Below are positions 41,214-50,299 of a stretch of DNA of 64,000 nucleotides, piece by piece. The translations under genes and the position numbers were made by a program. Origin of the DNA: Saccharothrix espanaensis DSM 44229 (GTDB lineage: Bacteria; Actinomycetota; Actinomycetes; Mycobacteriales; Pseudonocardiaceae); the NCBI RefSeq assembly GCF_000328705.1, contig NC_019673.1, positions 8,009,501 through 8,073,500 on the forward strand, written 5' to 3'. Numbering within the stretch: the stretch's first letter is position 1; every line of letters starts with the position of its first letter. The notes below the pieces were generated by a model, which was given only the letters and a program-made list of their open reading frames with translations, was not told where the DNA came from and did not search any database.

Positions 41214-43025
41214 ATGGCAGAACAACCCCGACCCGACGCCGCGCTGACCGGACTGGACGGCGTGCCGCACACCGGTGAGGCCATCGGCGCGGACGGCCTG
41301 CTGGTCGAACCGCAGGCCGAGGACTTCCGGTCGGCCAAGCTCGCGCCGCGCGAGCCGGACTGGTTCAAGGGGGCGGTGTTCTACGAGGTGCTGGTGCGCG
41401 CCTTCACCGACTCCAACGGTGACGGCACCGGCGACCTGCGGGGGCTCGCGTCCCGGCTGGACTACCTGGAGTGGCTCGGCGTCGACTGCCTCTGGCTGCC
41501 GCCGTTCTACGCCTCGCCGCTGCGCGACGGCGGGTACGACATCTCCGACTTCCGGGCCGTGCTGCCCGAGTTCGGGTCGGTGGAGGACTTCGTCTACCTG
41601 CTCGACGAGGCGCACCGGCGCGGCATCCGGGTGATCACCGACCTGGTGCTCAACCACACCAGCGACGCGCACCCGTGGTTCCAGCAGTCGCGGGCCGAGC
41701 CGGACGGGCCCTACGGCGACTACTACGTCTGGGGCGACGACGACCAGCGCTACCCGGACGCCCGGATCATCTTCGTCGACACCGAGTCCTCGAACTGGAC
41801 CTACGACCCGGTGCGCGGCCAGTTCTACTGGCACCGGTTCTTCGCCCACCAGCCGGACCTCAACTTCGAGAACCCGGACGTGCAGGAAGCCATGCTGGAC
41901 ACCCTGCGGTTCTGGCTGGACCTGGGCATCGACGGGTTCCGGCTGGACGCGGTGCCGTACCTGTTCGAGCAGGAGGGCACGAACTGCGAGAACCTGCCGC
42001 GCACGCACGACTTCCTCAAGCGCTGCCGCAAGGTGGTCGACGACGAGTACCCCGGCCGGGTGCTGCTCGCCGAGGCCAACCAGTGGCCCTCCGACGTCGT
42101 GGAGTACTTCGGGGACCCCGAAGTGGGCGGCGACGAGTGCCACATGGCGTTCCACTTCCCGCTGATGCCGCGGATCTTCATGGCGGTCCGCCGCGAGTCG
42201 CGGTTCCCGATCTCGGAGATCCTGGCCCAGACGCCGCAGATCCCGGACGGCTGCCAGTGGGGCATCTTCCTGCGCAACCACGACGAGCTGACGCTGGAGA
42301 TGGTCAGCGACGAAGAGCGCGACTACATGTACGCCGAGTACGCCAAAGACCCGCGGATGAAGGCCAACATCGGGATCCGCCGGCGGCTCGCGCCCCTGCT
42401 GGAGAACGATCGCAACCAGCAGGAACTCTTCACGGCCATGCTGCTGTCGCTGCCGGGATCGCCCGTCCTCTACTACGGTGACGAGATCGGCATGGGCGAC
42501 AACATCTGGCTCGGGGACCGGGACGCCGTCCGCACGCCGATGCAGTGGACCCCGGACCGCAACGCGGGGTTCTCCTCCTGCGACCCGGGACGGATCTACC
42601 TGCCGGTGATCATGGACCCGGTCTACGGCTACCAGGGCCTGAACGTGGAGGCACAGCTGAACAACCAGTCATCCCTGCTGAACTGGACCCGCCGGATGAT
42701 CGAGGTGCGCAAGCAGCACCACGCGTTCGCGGAGGGCGACTTCACCGACCTGGGCGGCTCGAACCCGAGCGTCCTGGCCTACCGGCGGCGGTGGCGGCGG
42801 CCGGACGGGCACGAGGACATCGTGCTGTGCGTGAACAACCTGTCCCGGTTCCCGCAGCCGGTCGAGCTGGACCTGTCCGAGCACCGCGGCGCGCGCCCGG
42901 TCGAGCTGACCGGCGGGGTGCGCTTCCCGACCGTGGGCGACCTGTCCTACCTGTTGACGCTGCCCGGTCACGGCTTCTACTGGTTCCAACTGGTCGAAGC
43001 GGGCGACGAGGGCGAGACGAGGTGA
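41214..43025 (+). CDS. treS: Trehalose synthase/maltose-trehalose isomerase TreS
   Basis: A 603-residue GH13_16 enzyme that interconverts trehalose and maltose. Catalytic blocks: DGFRLDAVPYLFEQEGTNCE, LLAEANQWP and FLRNHDELTLEMV. The similarity to mycobacterial TreS is very high by eye (for example ARIIFVDTESSNWTYDPVRG). GTG 41205 is an alternative start; ATG 41214 is preferred because AGGTGGAG lies just upstream. Its TGA overlaps the pep2 GTG. Confidence 0.97.
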   Translation: MAEQPRPDAALTGLDGVPHTGEAIGADGLLVEPQAEDFRSAKLAPREPDWFKGAVFYEVLVRAFTDSNGDGTGDLRGLASRLDYLEWLGVDCLWLPPFYASPLRDGGYDISDFRAVLPEFGSVEDFVYLLDEAHRRGIRVITDLVLNHTSDAHPWFQQSRAEPDGPYGDYYVWGDDDQRYPDARIIFVDTESSNWTYDPVRGQFYWHRFFAHQPDLNFENPDVQEAMLDTLRFWLDLGIDGFRLDAVPYLFEQEGTNCENLPRTHDFLKRCRKVVDDEYPGRVLLAEANQWPSDVVEYFGDPEVGGDECHMAFHFPLMPRIFMAVRRESRFPISEILAQTPQIPDGCQWGIFLRNHDELTLEMVSDEERDYMYAEYAKDPRMKANIGIRRRLAPLLENDRNQQELFTAMLLSLPGSPVLYYGDEIGMGDNIWLGDRDAVRTPMQWTPDRNAGFSSCDPGRIYLPVIMDPVYGYQGLNVEAQLNNQSSLLNWTRRMIEVRKQHHAFAEGDFTDLGGSNPSVLAYRRRWRRPDGHEDIVLCVNNLSRFPQPVELDLSEHRGARPVELTGGVRFPTVGDLSYLLTLPGHGFYWFQLVEAGDEGETR

Positions 43026-44368
43026 ACCCGGTGACCGAACCGCACGACCTGCTGGTCGACAAGGTGATGACCGAACTGCCCGCGTGGCTGCCCGCGCAGC
43101 GCTGGTTCGGCGGCAAGGACCGGCCCGTCACGGCCGTCCGTCCACTGCGGACGTGCGTGCTCAGCGCGGGCGAACCGGTGCTGGTGCACCTGGTGGTGGA
43201 GGTGCAGCAGCCGGACCGGCGCGAGCCCTACCAGCTGCTGGTCACCGACCTGGTGGAGAACTACGACGCGACCACCGAGCCCGAGCTGACCGGCCGGCTG
43301 CTCGACCTGATCGCGGCCGACACCGAGGTCGACGGCCTGGTGTTCGCGCACGAGCCGGACGTGGAGCTCCAGTCCGGGCTGCGCGGCCGGCCGATCACCT
43401 CCGAGCAGTCCAACACCTCGCTGGTGTTCGGCAGCCAGTACATCCTCAAGCTGTTCCGCAAGCTCACCCACGGCGAGAACCCGGACCTGGTGCTGCACCG
43501 CGCGCTGCACCTGGTGGGCTGCGAGCACATCGCGCGGCCGCTGGGCTCGATCACCGGCACGCTGGACGGGCAGCCCACCACGGTCGGGATGCTCCAGCAG
43601 TTCCTGCCCGACGCGGTGGACGGCTGGGCGATGGCCACCACCAGCGTGCGCGACCTGATGGCCGAGGGCGACCTGCACGCCGACGAGGTGGGCGGCGACT
43701 TCGCGGGCGAGGCGCAGCGGCTCGGCCAGGCCGTGGCGACCGTGCACGGCGACCTGGAACGGGCGCTGGGCACCGAGCACGCCGACGACGAGGACATCGA
43801 GCGGACCGTCCGGGCGATGGTGACCCGGCTGGACACGGTGGCCGAGGCGGTGCCGGAGCTGCTGCCCTACGTCCCGGCGTTGCGCGGGGCGTTCGAGCAG
43901 GCCCGGGACACGCCCGGCGCGATCGCCATCCAGCACATCCACGGCGACCTGCACCTGGGCCAGGTGCTGCGGACCGTGCAGGGCTGGCTGCTGATCGACT
44001 TCGAGGGCGAGCCGGGCGCGCCGATCGCCGAGCGCACCTCGCTGCGCTCGCCGCTGCGCGATGTGGCCGGGATGCTGCGATCCTTCGACTACGCGGCCCA
44101 CCAGCTGCTCGTCGGCCGGCCGGAGGACCACCAGCTCGCGGTCCGGGCGCTGGAGTGGTCGCGGCGCAACCGCGCGGCGTTCACCGAGGGCTACGCGGAG
44201 GCGGCTGCGTCCTCGGTGGGCGACCCGCGCGGGCGCGGCCACCTGCTGCGGGCGTTCGAGCTGGACAAGGCCGTGTACGAGGTCGCCTACGAGTACGCGA
44301 ACCGGCCGGAGTGGTTGACGGTGCCGCTGTCGTCGATCGCCCGCATCACTGGAGAGGGAGCACGATGA
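43022..44368 (+). CDS. pep2: Maltokinase Pep2/Mak
   Basis: A 448-residue kinase that phosphorylates maltose to alpha-maltose-1-phosphate, the GlgE substrate. It has the aminoglycoside-kinase fold: catalytic loop IQHIHGDLHLGQVL and metal site LLIDFEGEPGAP. The N-terminal cap begins ELPAWLPAQRWFGGKDRPV, typical for Pep2. GTG 43022 overlaps the treS stop (GTGA), and its own stop overlaps glgB (ATGA). Confidence 0.95.
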   Translation: MNPVTEPHDLLVDKVMTELPAWLPAQRWFGGKDRPVTAVRPLRTCVLSAGEPVLVHLVVEVQQPDRREPYQLLVTDLVENYDATTEPELTGRLLDLIAADTEVDGLVFAHEPDVELQSGLRGRPITSEQSNTSLVFGSQYILKLFRKLTHGENPDLVLHRALHLVGCEHIARPLGSITGTLDGQPTTVGMLQQFLPDAVDGWAMATTSVRDLMAEGDLHADEVGGDFAGEAQRLGQAVATVHGDLERALGTEHADDEDIERTVRAMVTRLDTVAEAVPELLPYVPALRGAFEQARDTPGAIAIQHIHGDLHLGQVLRTVQGWLLIDFEGEPGAPIAERTSLRSPLRDVAGMLRSFDYAAHQLLVGRPEDHQLAVRALEWSRRNRAAFTEGYAEAAASSVGDPRGRGHLLRAFELDKAVYEVAYEYANRPEWLTVPLSSIARITGEGAR

Positions 44369-46512
44369 CCGAGGACGTCGACCGGCTGCTTTCGGGGTCG
44401 CACCACGACCCGCACTCGGTGCTCGGCGTGCACCACCTGCCGTCCGGCGAGGTGGTGGCGCGGGCGTTGCGGCCCGGCGCGTCCGCGGTGTCCGTGCTGG
44501 CCGGCGACAAGCGCTTCGAGCTGGACCGGGTGGCCGACGGGCTGTTCTCCGGCGAGCTGCCCGAGCACCCGGGCGACTACCGGCTGGAGGTCGACTACGG
44601 CGACTCGACCGTCGAGGTCGACGACCCGTACCGGTGGCTGCCCACGGTCGGCGAGCTGGACCTGCACCTGATCGGCGAGGGCCGGCACGAACGGCTGTGG
44701 GACGTGCTCGGCGCGCGCGTCCGGGCGTACGACACGCCGGCCGGCCCGGTCACCGGCGTGTCGTTCGCGGTCTGGGCGCCGACGGCCCGCGGCGTGCGGG
44801 TGTGCGGCGACTTCGACGGCTGGGACGGCCGCGCGCACCCGCTGCGCTCGCTGGGCTCGTCGGGCGTCTGGGAGGTGTTCATCCCCGGCATCCCGGCGGG
44901 CACCCGGTACAAGTTCCGGATCCTGGGCCGCGACGGCGGCTGGCACGAGAAGGCCGACCCGATGGCGTTCGCCACCGAGGTCCCGCCGCAGACCGCGTCC
45001 GTGGTCACCGAGTCGACCTACACGTGGGGCGACGCCGAGTGGGAGGCGCGCCGCGACGCCACCGAGTGGATCAACGCGCCGATGAGCGCTTACGAGGTCC
45101 ATCTGGGTTCCTGGCGTCCGGGTTTGGGCTATCGAGAGCTGGCCGAGGAGCTGGCCGCGTACGTCACGGCGGCCGGGTTCACGCACGTCGAGCTGATGCC
45201 GGTGGCCGAGCACCCGTTCGGCGGGTCGTGGGGCTACCAGGTCACGTCGTACTACGCGCCCACGTCCCGGTTCGGCTCACCGGACGACTTCCGGCACTTC
45301 GTGGACGTGCTGCACGCCCACGGCATCGGCGTGATCATGGACTGGGTGCCGGCGCACTTCCCCAAGGACTCCTGGGCGCTGGCCCGGTTCGACGGCACCG
45401 CGCTGTACGAGCACGCGGACCCGCGCCGGGGCGAGCACCCGGACTGGGGCACCCTGGTGTTCGACTTCGGGCGCAACGAGGTGCGCAACTTCCTGGTGGC
45501 CAACGCGCTGTACTGGATCGAGGAGTTCCACATCGACGGCCTGCGGGTCGACGCGGTGGCCTCGATGCTGTACCTGGACTACTCGCGCGAAGAGGGCCAG
45601 TGGCTGCCCAACCAGTACGGCGGGCGGGAGAACCTGGACGCGGTGCGGTTCCTCCAGGAGCTCAACGCGACGGTCTACAAGCGGCACCCCGGCGTGGTGA
45701 TGGTGGCCGAGGAGTCGACGGCGTGGCCCGGCGTCACCCGGCCGACCCACCTGGGCGGCCTCGGGTTCGGGTTCAAGTGGAACATGGGCTGGATGCACGA
45801 CACGCTGCACTACCTGTCGCGCGAGCCGGTGCACCGGTCGTTCCACCACAACGAGATCACGTTCTCGCTGGTGTACGCGTGGAGCGAGAACTTCGTGCTG
45901 CCGCTCTCGCACGACGAGGTGGTGCACGGCAAGGGCTCGCTGTGGCAGCGGATGCCCGGCGACGACTGGAACAAGGCGGCGGGCCTGCGGTCGCTGCTGG
46001 CGTTCATGTGGGCGCACCCGGGCAAGCAGCTGCTGTTCATGGGCGGCGAGTTCGGCCAGCAGGGCGAGTGGTCGGAGTCGCGGTCGCTGGACTGGCACCT
46101 GCTGGAGTCGCCCCTGCACGCGGGCATCCACGCGCTGGTGGGCGACCTGAACGGGGTGTACAAGCAGAGCCCGGCGCTCTACAGCGCGGACGCCCGGCCC
46201 GAGGGCTTCGAGTGGATCGACGCGAACGACTCGGCGGGCAACGTGCTGAGCTTCCTGCGCGTCGGCGCGGACGGCTCGGTGCTGGCGTGCGTGGCGAACT
46301 TCGCCGGCTCGCCGCACCACGACTACCGGGTCGGCCTGCCCTCGACCGGCCGCTGGCGCGAGGTGGTCAACACCGACTCGGTCGGCTACGGCGGTTCCGG
46401 GGTCGGCAACCTCGGCGGCGTCGAGGCGGTGGCGCAGCCGTGGCACGGCCGGCCGGCGTCGGCGGTGCTGCAACTGCCGCCGGCCGGCGTGCTCTGGCTC
46501 ATCCCCGAGTGA
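44365..46512 (+). CDS. glgB: 1,4-alpha-glucan branching enzyme GlgB
   Basis: A 715-residue GH13_9 enzyme. N-terminal modules (CBM48, VSFAVWAPTARGVRVCGDF) precede the barrel. The catalytic triad lies in IDGLRVDAVASMLYLDYS, MVAEESTAWPGVT and LPLSHDEVVHGKGSLW. It makes the alpha-1,6 branches in the GlgE-derived glucan. Last gene of the operon; its 3' end overlaps the convergent propeller gene by 14 bp. Confidence 0.97.
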   Translation: MTEDVDRLLSGSHHDPHSVLGVHHLPSGEVVARALRPGASAVSVLAGDKRFELDRVADGLFSGELPEHPGDYRLEVDYGDSTVEVDDPYRWLPTVGELDLHLIGEGRHERLWDVLGARVRAYDTPAGPVTGVSFAVWAPTARGVRVCGDFDGWDGRAHPLRSLGSSGVWEVFIPGIPAGTRYKFRILGRDGGWHEKADPMAFATEVPPQTASVVTESTYTWGDAEWEARRDATEWINAPMSAYEVHLGSWRPGLGYRELAEELAAYVTAAGFTHVELMPVAEHPFGGSWGYQVTSYYAPTSRFGSPDDFRHFVDVLHAHGIGVIMDWVPAHFPKDSWALARFDGTALYEHADPRRGEHPDWGTLVFDFGRNEVRNFLVANALYWIEEFHIDGLRVDAVASMLYLDYSREEGQWLPNQYGGRENLDAVRFLQELNATVYKRHPGVVMVAEESTAWPGVTRPTHLGGLGFGFKWNMGWMHDTLHYLSREPVHRSFHHNEITFSLVYAWSENFVLPLSHDEVVHGKGSLWQRMPGDDWNKAAGLRSLLAFMWAHPGKQLLFMGGEFGQQGEWSESRSLDWHLLESPLHAGIHALVGDLNGVYKQSPALYSADARPEGFEWIDANDSAGNVLSFLRVGADGSVLACVANFAGSPHHDYRVGLPSTGRWREVVNTDSVGYGGSGVGNLGGVEAVAQPWHGRPASAVLQLPPAGVLWLIPE

Positions 46513-47350
46513 CCTGCGGCGGGCCCGAGCCGTCGGCGGGCACGGTCCACCGCTCGTCCGCCAGGCCGTAGCCCACGGTGTCGGCGTCCGGCCACACGGC
46601 CTGGTCGTCGACGCTGCGGGTCTCGGCCAGCGGCGTCTCCGCCATGGTCGCCAGGTCCAGCACGTGCAGCCGCCACGGTCCCGGCTCGACCCTCTTCTTG
46701 AAGGCCAGCCGGGTGCCGTCCGGGGACAGCGACGGGCACTCGACGTTGTCCCGCAGCGCCTCCGCCTCCCACGTCCGGTAGTCCGCGCGGATCAGGTGGG
46801 TGCGGCCCCGGCTCGCCGCCGTGGCGTAGAAGGTGCTGTCGTCGGCGGTGAACGTGACGCCCCAGAAGTTCAGGTCGGGCGCGAAGTACCGCTGCCCGCC
46901 CACGGTGAGCGGGATGTCCTCGATCGACTTGCGCAGCTCGTCGTTCGAGGTGTCGAAGATGCCGGTCCGGGTGGAGAACCCGGCCGTGTTGTAGGAGTCG
47001 CCGGACACGAACACGGTGAACGACACCATCCGGCCGCTCGGCGAGACCTGGAGCCGGCTCGGGATGCCCGGGATCTCGTGGCGGGTCTCCCGGCCGGCGG
47101 CGGTCACCACCAGTTCCACCATCGGCGGCAGGCCGGGCAGCGCCCGCAGGCACGCCGACGTGGACGCCGCCGCGGACCGCCGGTGGCACGCGTCGGACGC
47201 GCCCACCGCGTGGCCGCGGGCGTAGAGCACGTACCCGGTCGCCGCCAGGATCAGGACGACAGCGGCCGCAACACCGCCGCGCCAACCAAGACGGCGGCCA
47301 GCGCGGTCAGCGACACGGTCAACGCCGTCGACACTCCCCAGATCGTCCAC
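46499..47350 (-). CDS. Membrane-anchored TolB-like propeller protein
   Basis: A 283-residue protein. A membrane helix (residues 27-45, VAAAVVLILAATGYVLYARG) follows a short cytoplasmic start; the remainder looks like a WD40/TolB-type beta-propeller (VSPSGRMVSFTVFVSGD, LSPDGTRLAFKKRVEPGPWR). GTG 47350 is preferred, with TTGGAG upstream, although this makes a 100-bp overlap with the MFS gene on the same strand. Probably extracytoplasmic. Function unknown. Confidence 0.7.
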   Translation of the reverse strand: MDDLGSVDGVDRVADRAGRRLGWRGGVAAAVVLILAATGYVLYARGHAVGASDACHRRSAAASTSACLRALPGLPPMVELVVTAAGRETRHEIPGIPSRLQVSPSGRMVSFTVFVSGDSYNTAGFSTRTGIFDTSNDELRKSIEDIPLTVGGQRYFAPDLNFWGVTFTADDSTFYATAASRGRTHLIRADYRTWEAEALRDNVECPSLSPDGTRLAFKKRVEPGPWRLHVLDLATMAETPLAETRSVDDQAVWPDADTVGYGLADERWTVPADGSGPPQVTRG

Positions 47351-48441
47351 AACGCTCCAAACAGGACAGAGGACACGAGTTTGGCCAACGCCTGCCCGGT
47401 TTGCAGCACCGCCAGGCCGCTGGTGCGCAGCGCGGCGGGCAGCAACGGGCCGGCGGCGGCCGGCAGCACGCCGTCCGTGGCGGCGTAGAACAGGCCGTGC
47501 AGGGCGAGCACGACGAACACGTTGACGTACGGCGTGAGCAGCAGGCCGAACGCCGCCGCCAGCGCCACGTGCCCGGTCAGGAACACCGGCCACCGCCCCA
47601 CCCGGTCCGCGAGCCGGCCCAGCGGCACGGCCAGCAGCAGGTAGACCGCCGCCGTGCCCAGGGCCAGCAGCGGGAAGTGCACCGCGTCCAGCCGGAGTTC
47701 CTGCTGAAGCAGCAGGTACAGGAACCCATCGCCGACGGCGACCGCGCCGAGCAGCGCGGCCCACCCGACGACCCGGCGGAACTCCCGGGTCCACAACGAC
47801 CTCAGCCGGGGCCGGGTCGCCGCGGGCGACTGCCGATCGCGCACCAGCAGCGCGAGCAGCACGACGCCCAGCACGGCGAAGCAGAGGCTGGTGACGAACA
47901 CCGCGTCGTAGGACCCGAGGCTCGCCCACAGCACGAACATCGCCGCCAGCGGCCCGATGAACGCGCCGACGGTGTCCATCGCGCGGTGGACCCCGAACGC
48001 CCGGCCGAGCCCGTCGGCCGGGCTGCTCAACGAGATCAGCGCGTCGCGCGGCGCGGTCCGCAGACCCTTTCCGGTCCGGTCCACGGCGAGCACACCGCCC
48101 AGCGCGACCGGCGAGGACGCCACCAGGAACCCGATCTTCGCCGCCGCCGACAGGCCGTAGCCCGCCAGCGCCACGGCCTTGCGCCGCTGGAACCGGTCGG
48201 CGACGTGCCCGCCGAGCAGCCGGACCACGGCCGTCACCCCGGAGTAGAGCCCGTCCAGCACGCCGAACAGCAGCGGGCTCAACCCGAGCGCGACCACGAA
48301 GTAGAGCGGCAGCACCGCGGTGACCATCTCCGAGGAGATGTCGGTGACGAGGCTGACCAGGCCGAGGGCGAGCACGTTGCCCGCCACCCGGCCCCCGCCC
48401 CGGGCGCCCTCCGGCGCCTGACGTGCGGTCGCGAGGTACAT
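47251..48441 (-). CDS. MFS transporter
   Basis: A 396-residue, about 11-12-helix major facilitator. The start is MYLATARQAPEGARG, then a helix with LGLVSLVTDISSEMVTAVLP, a pattern shared with MFS proteins of unknown substrate in actinomycetes. Loop motif GGHVADRFQRRKAVALAGYG is the motif A position. ATG overlaps the stop of the upstream phosphoesterase gene by one base (TGATG). The gene pair plus the propeller gene form one unit. Confidence 0.85.
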   Translation of the reverse strand: MYLATARQAPEGARGGGRVAGNVLALGLVSLVTDISSEMVTAVLPLYFVVALGLSPLLFGVLDGLYSGVTAVVRLLGGHVADRFQRRKAVALAGYGLSAAAKIGFLVASSPVALGGVLAVDRTGKGLRTAPRDALISLSSPADGLGRAFGVHRAMDTVGAFIGPLAAMFVLWASLGSYDAVFVTSLCFAVLGVVLLALLVRDRQSPAATRPRLRSLWTREFRRVVGWAALLGAVAVGDGFLYLLLQQELRLDAVHFPLLALGTAAVYLLLAVPLGRLADRVGRWPVFLTGHVALAAAFGLLLTPYVNVFVVLALHGLFYAATDGVLPAAAGPLLPAALRTSGLAVLQTGQALAKLVSSVLFGALWTIWGVSTALTVSLTALAAVLVGAAVLRPLSS

Positions 48442-50003
48442 CAGTGGCAGTTGTAGGTCGGCGTGCTGTCGACCGGCTTCCCGTCCAGGCCCAGGTACTG
48501 CCAGGAGTAGGTGGAGTCGGTCAGGGTCATCTTGAGCACGCCGTGGGTGGACTTGGCGAACTCGGTGACCGCGGGGTTCGCGGACACCTTGTACAGCGAC
48601 GCGCCGCCACCGCCGCCGATCACCGAGCGGGTGCCGTTCGGGTCGGCCTTCCCGGCGGCGTTCAGCGGCTTGAACCGCTCGTAGTGGTGGTCGTGGCCGG
48701 CCAGCACGAGGTCGGCTTTGTTGGCCACCAGGGTGTCCCACAACCCCGCGCTGCTGGTGTTGTTGCCGTGCTCGCCGGAACTCCACCGGGGGTGGTGGAA
48801 GTACGCGGCGACGCACCCCTTGCGGTTGTTGGCAAGGTCCTGCTTCAACCACTCGATCTGCGCGGAACCGGGCTTGCTCGACTCGTTGGAGTCCAGGGCG
48901 ACGAAGTGCCAGTTGCCCTGGTCCCAGGAGTAGTAGGTCTTGCCCTGCGGCGTGGCGATCGCGCCGAAGTAGCCCTTGTAGCCGGCCAGCGGCGGGCTGT
49001 CGTAGGTCTCGTGGTTGCCCGGCACCGGCTTGGTCTTCGCCTTGAACTTGCCCCACGTCTTGTCGTAGTAGTTCTGGAAGTCCGACAGGTGGGCGTCGTC
49101 GTACTGGTTGTCCCCCATGGTGATCACCGCCAGGGGGTTCAGCTGCTCGACCAGCTTGGCGGTCTTGGGGTGCACGCAGGACGAGCTGCTCGCCGTGCAC
49201 TGCTCGGCGATGTCGCCCGCCGCCGCGATCACGAACGACCCCGACCCCGCGCCGGTGGTGGCCCGGACCTGGTTGCCGACCGCGGACGTGTTCCCGGCCG
49301 CGTCGCGCGCCCGGACCGCGTAGTCGTAGCCGGTACTGGCGGCCAGGCCGCCGTCGGTGTAGGTGGTGCCGTTGGCGGTGCCGACGACGACACCGTCGCG
49401 CAGCACGTCGTACCCGGTCACCCCGACGTTGTCGGTGGCCGCCGTCCACGCGAGCGACGCACTGCTCGCCGTGGTCCCGGTGACCCGGAGACCGCCCGGA
49501 ATGCTCGGCGCGACGGTGTCACCACCACCGCGCACGCCGTAGACCTCCAGCTCCCAGATCGAGTAGCCGTAGCTGGTGGCCCGCGCCGTGCCGAGAACGC
49601 GCAGGTAGCGGCCGGAGCTCTGGAGCCCGGCGTGGGTGTCGGAGTCGCCGTCGCCGGTGCTGCGACTGCTGATGTCGGTCCAGGCGGAGCCGTTGGCGGA
49701 GATCTGGACCTTGTACTTGGTGGCGTAGGCGGCTTCCCAGCGCACGATCACCTGGTGCACCTCGGAGGTGCTGCCCAGGTCGACGGCGAGCCACTGGGGG
49801 TCGATGCCGGGCGCGCTGGCCCAGCGGGTGTCGGTTCGGCCGTCCACGGCGAACTGCCCGGCCAGGGTGGGTTCCTCGGCCGACGAGGTGGTGACCGGTC
49901 GGCCTTGGGAGAGCAGGGAATCGGCTGGTGCGCTGGCGGCGGTCAGCGGCTGTGCGAGCAACAAGAGCACAGCCGCCGACGCCAACGGGGCGACACGGCG
50001 CAC
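48441..50003 (-). CDS. Secreted metallophosphoesterase with F5/8C and Fn3 domains
   Basis: A 520-residue exported protein. Signal peptide residues 1-27 (MRRVAPLASAAVLLLLAQPL then AASAPA). Residues 35-160 resemble a discoidin (F5/8 type C) domain (TDTRWASAPGIDPQWLAVDL). Residues 165-250 are a fibronectin type III domain. The catalytic domain has metal-binding motifs AAGDIAEQ, TMGDNQYDD, PGNHETYD, YFHHPRWSS and AGHDHHYERF, as in purple-acid-phosphatase-like enzymes. It probably hydrolyses phosphomonoesters outside the cell, held on carbohydrate or cell surface. Confidence 0.9.
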   Translation of the reverse strand: MRRVAPLASAAVLLLLAQPLTAASAPADSLLSQGRPVTTSSAEEPTLAGQFAVDGRTDTRWASAPGIDPQWLAVDLGSTSEVHQVIVRWEAAYATKYKVQISANGSAWTDISSRSTGDGDSDTHAGLQSSGRYLRVLGTARATSYGYSIWELEVYGVRGGGDTVAPSIPGGLRVTGTTASSASLAWTAATDNVGVTGYDVLRDGVVVGTANGTTYTDGGLAASTGYDYAVRARDAAGNTSAVGNQVRATTGAGSGSFVIAAAGDIAEQCTASSSSCVHPKTAKLVEQLNPLAVITMGDNQYDDAHLSDFQNYYDKTWGKFKAKTKPVPGNHETYDSPPLAGYKGYFGAIATPQGKTYYSWDQGNWHFVALDSNESSKPGSAQIEWLKQDLANNRKGCVAAYFHHPRWSSGEHGNNTSSAGLWDTLVANKADLVLAGHDHHYERFKPLNAAGKADPNGTRSVIGGGGGASLYKVSANPAVTEFAKSTHGVLKMTLTDSTYSWQYLGLDGKPVDSTPTYNCH

Positions 50004-50047
50004 GGTGTTCTCCTCACGGTCCGGGGCGGCGGCTCGGGAGTCGAATA

Positions 50048-50062
50048 GTAAAGATTGTTTAC
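50048..50062. promoter_or_regulatory. AT-rich palindrome upstream of the phosphoesterase gene
   Basis: GTAAAGATTGTTTAC has perfect 5-bp arms around a 5-bp centre. Its AT content stands out, and it lies 45-59 bp from the minus-strand start. The regulator is unknown. Confidence 0.4.
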
Positions 50063-50299
50063 AATCCGGAGGCTAGCGCCGCACCCAGCCCACGTCAACG
50101 CCCTGTCACCCCGCACGCACACCCCGACACCCACCCAGGCACGAACGTCATCCCCCGCACCCCACGGAGTAACCACTTCGTTACCGCGCGTTCCGCCGCC
50201 GATCCTGCGCAACCGGCGCGGACGCCCCCCGACCCCTCACCTGGCGCACGAAGTGGCGAGAACAGCCCCCAAGGGGTCGAAAGTCTGCACAATGGTCCG

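Noticed and set aside
39114..42281. 1055-codon minus-strand open frame
   Set aside because: Antisense to glgE and treS; no recognisable domain.
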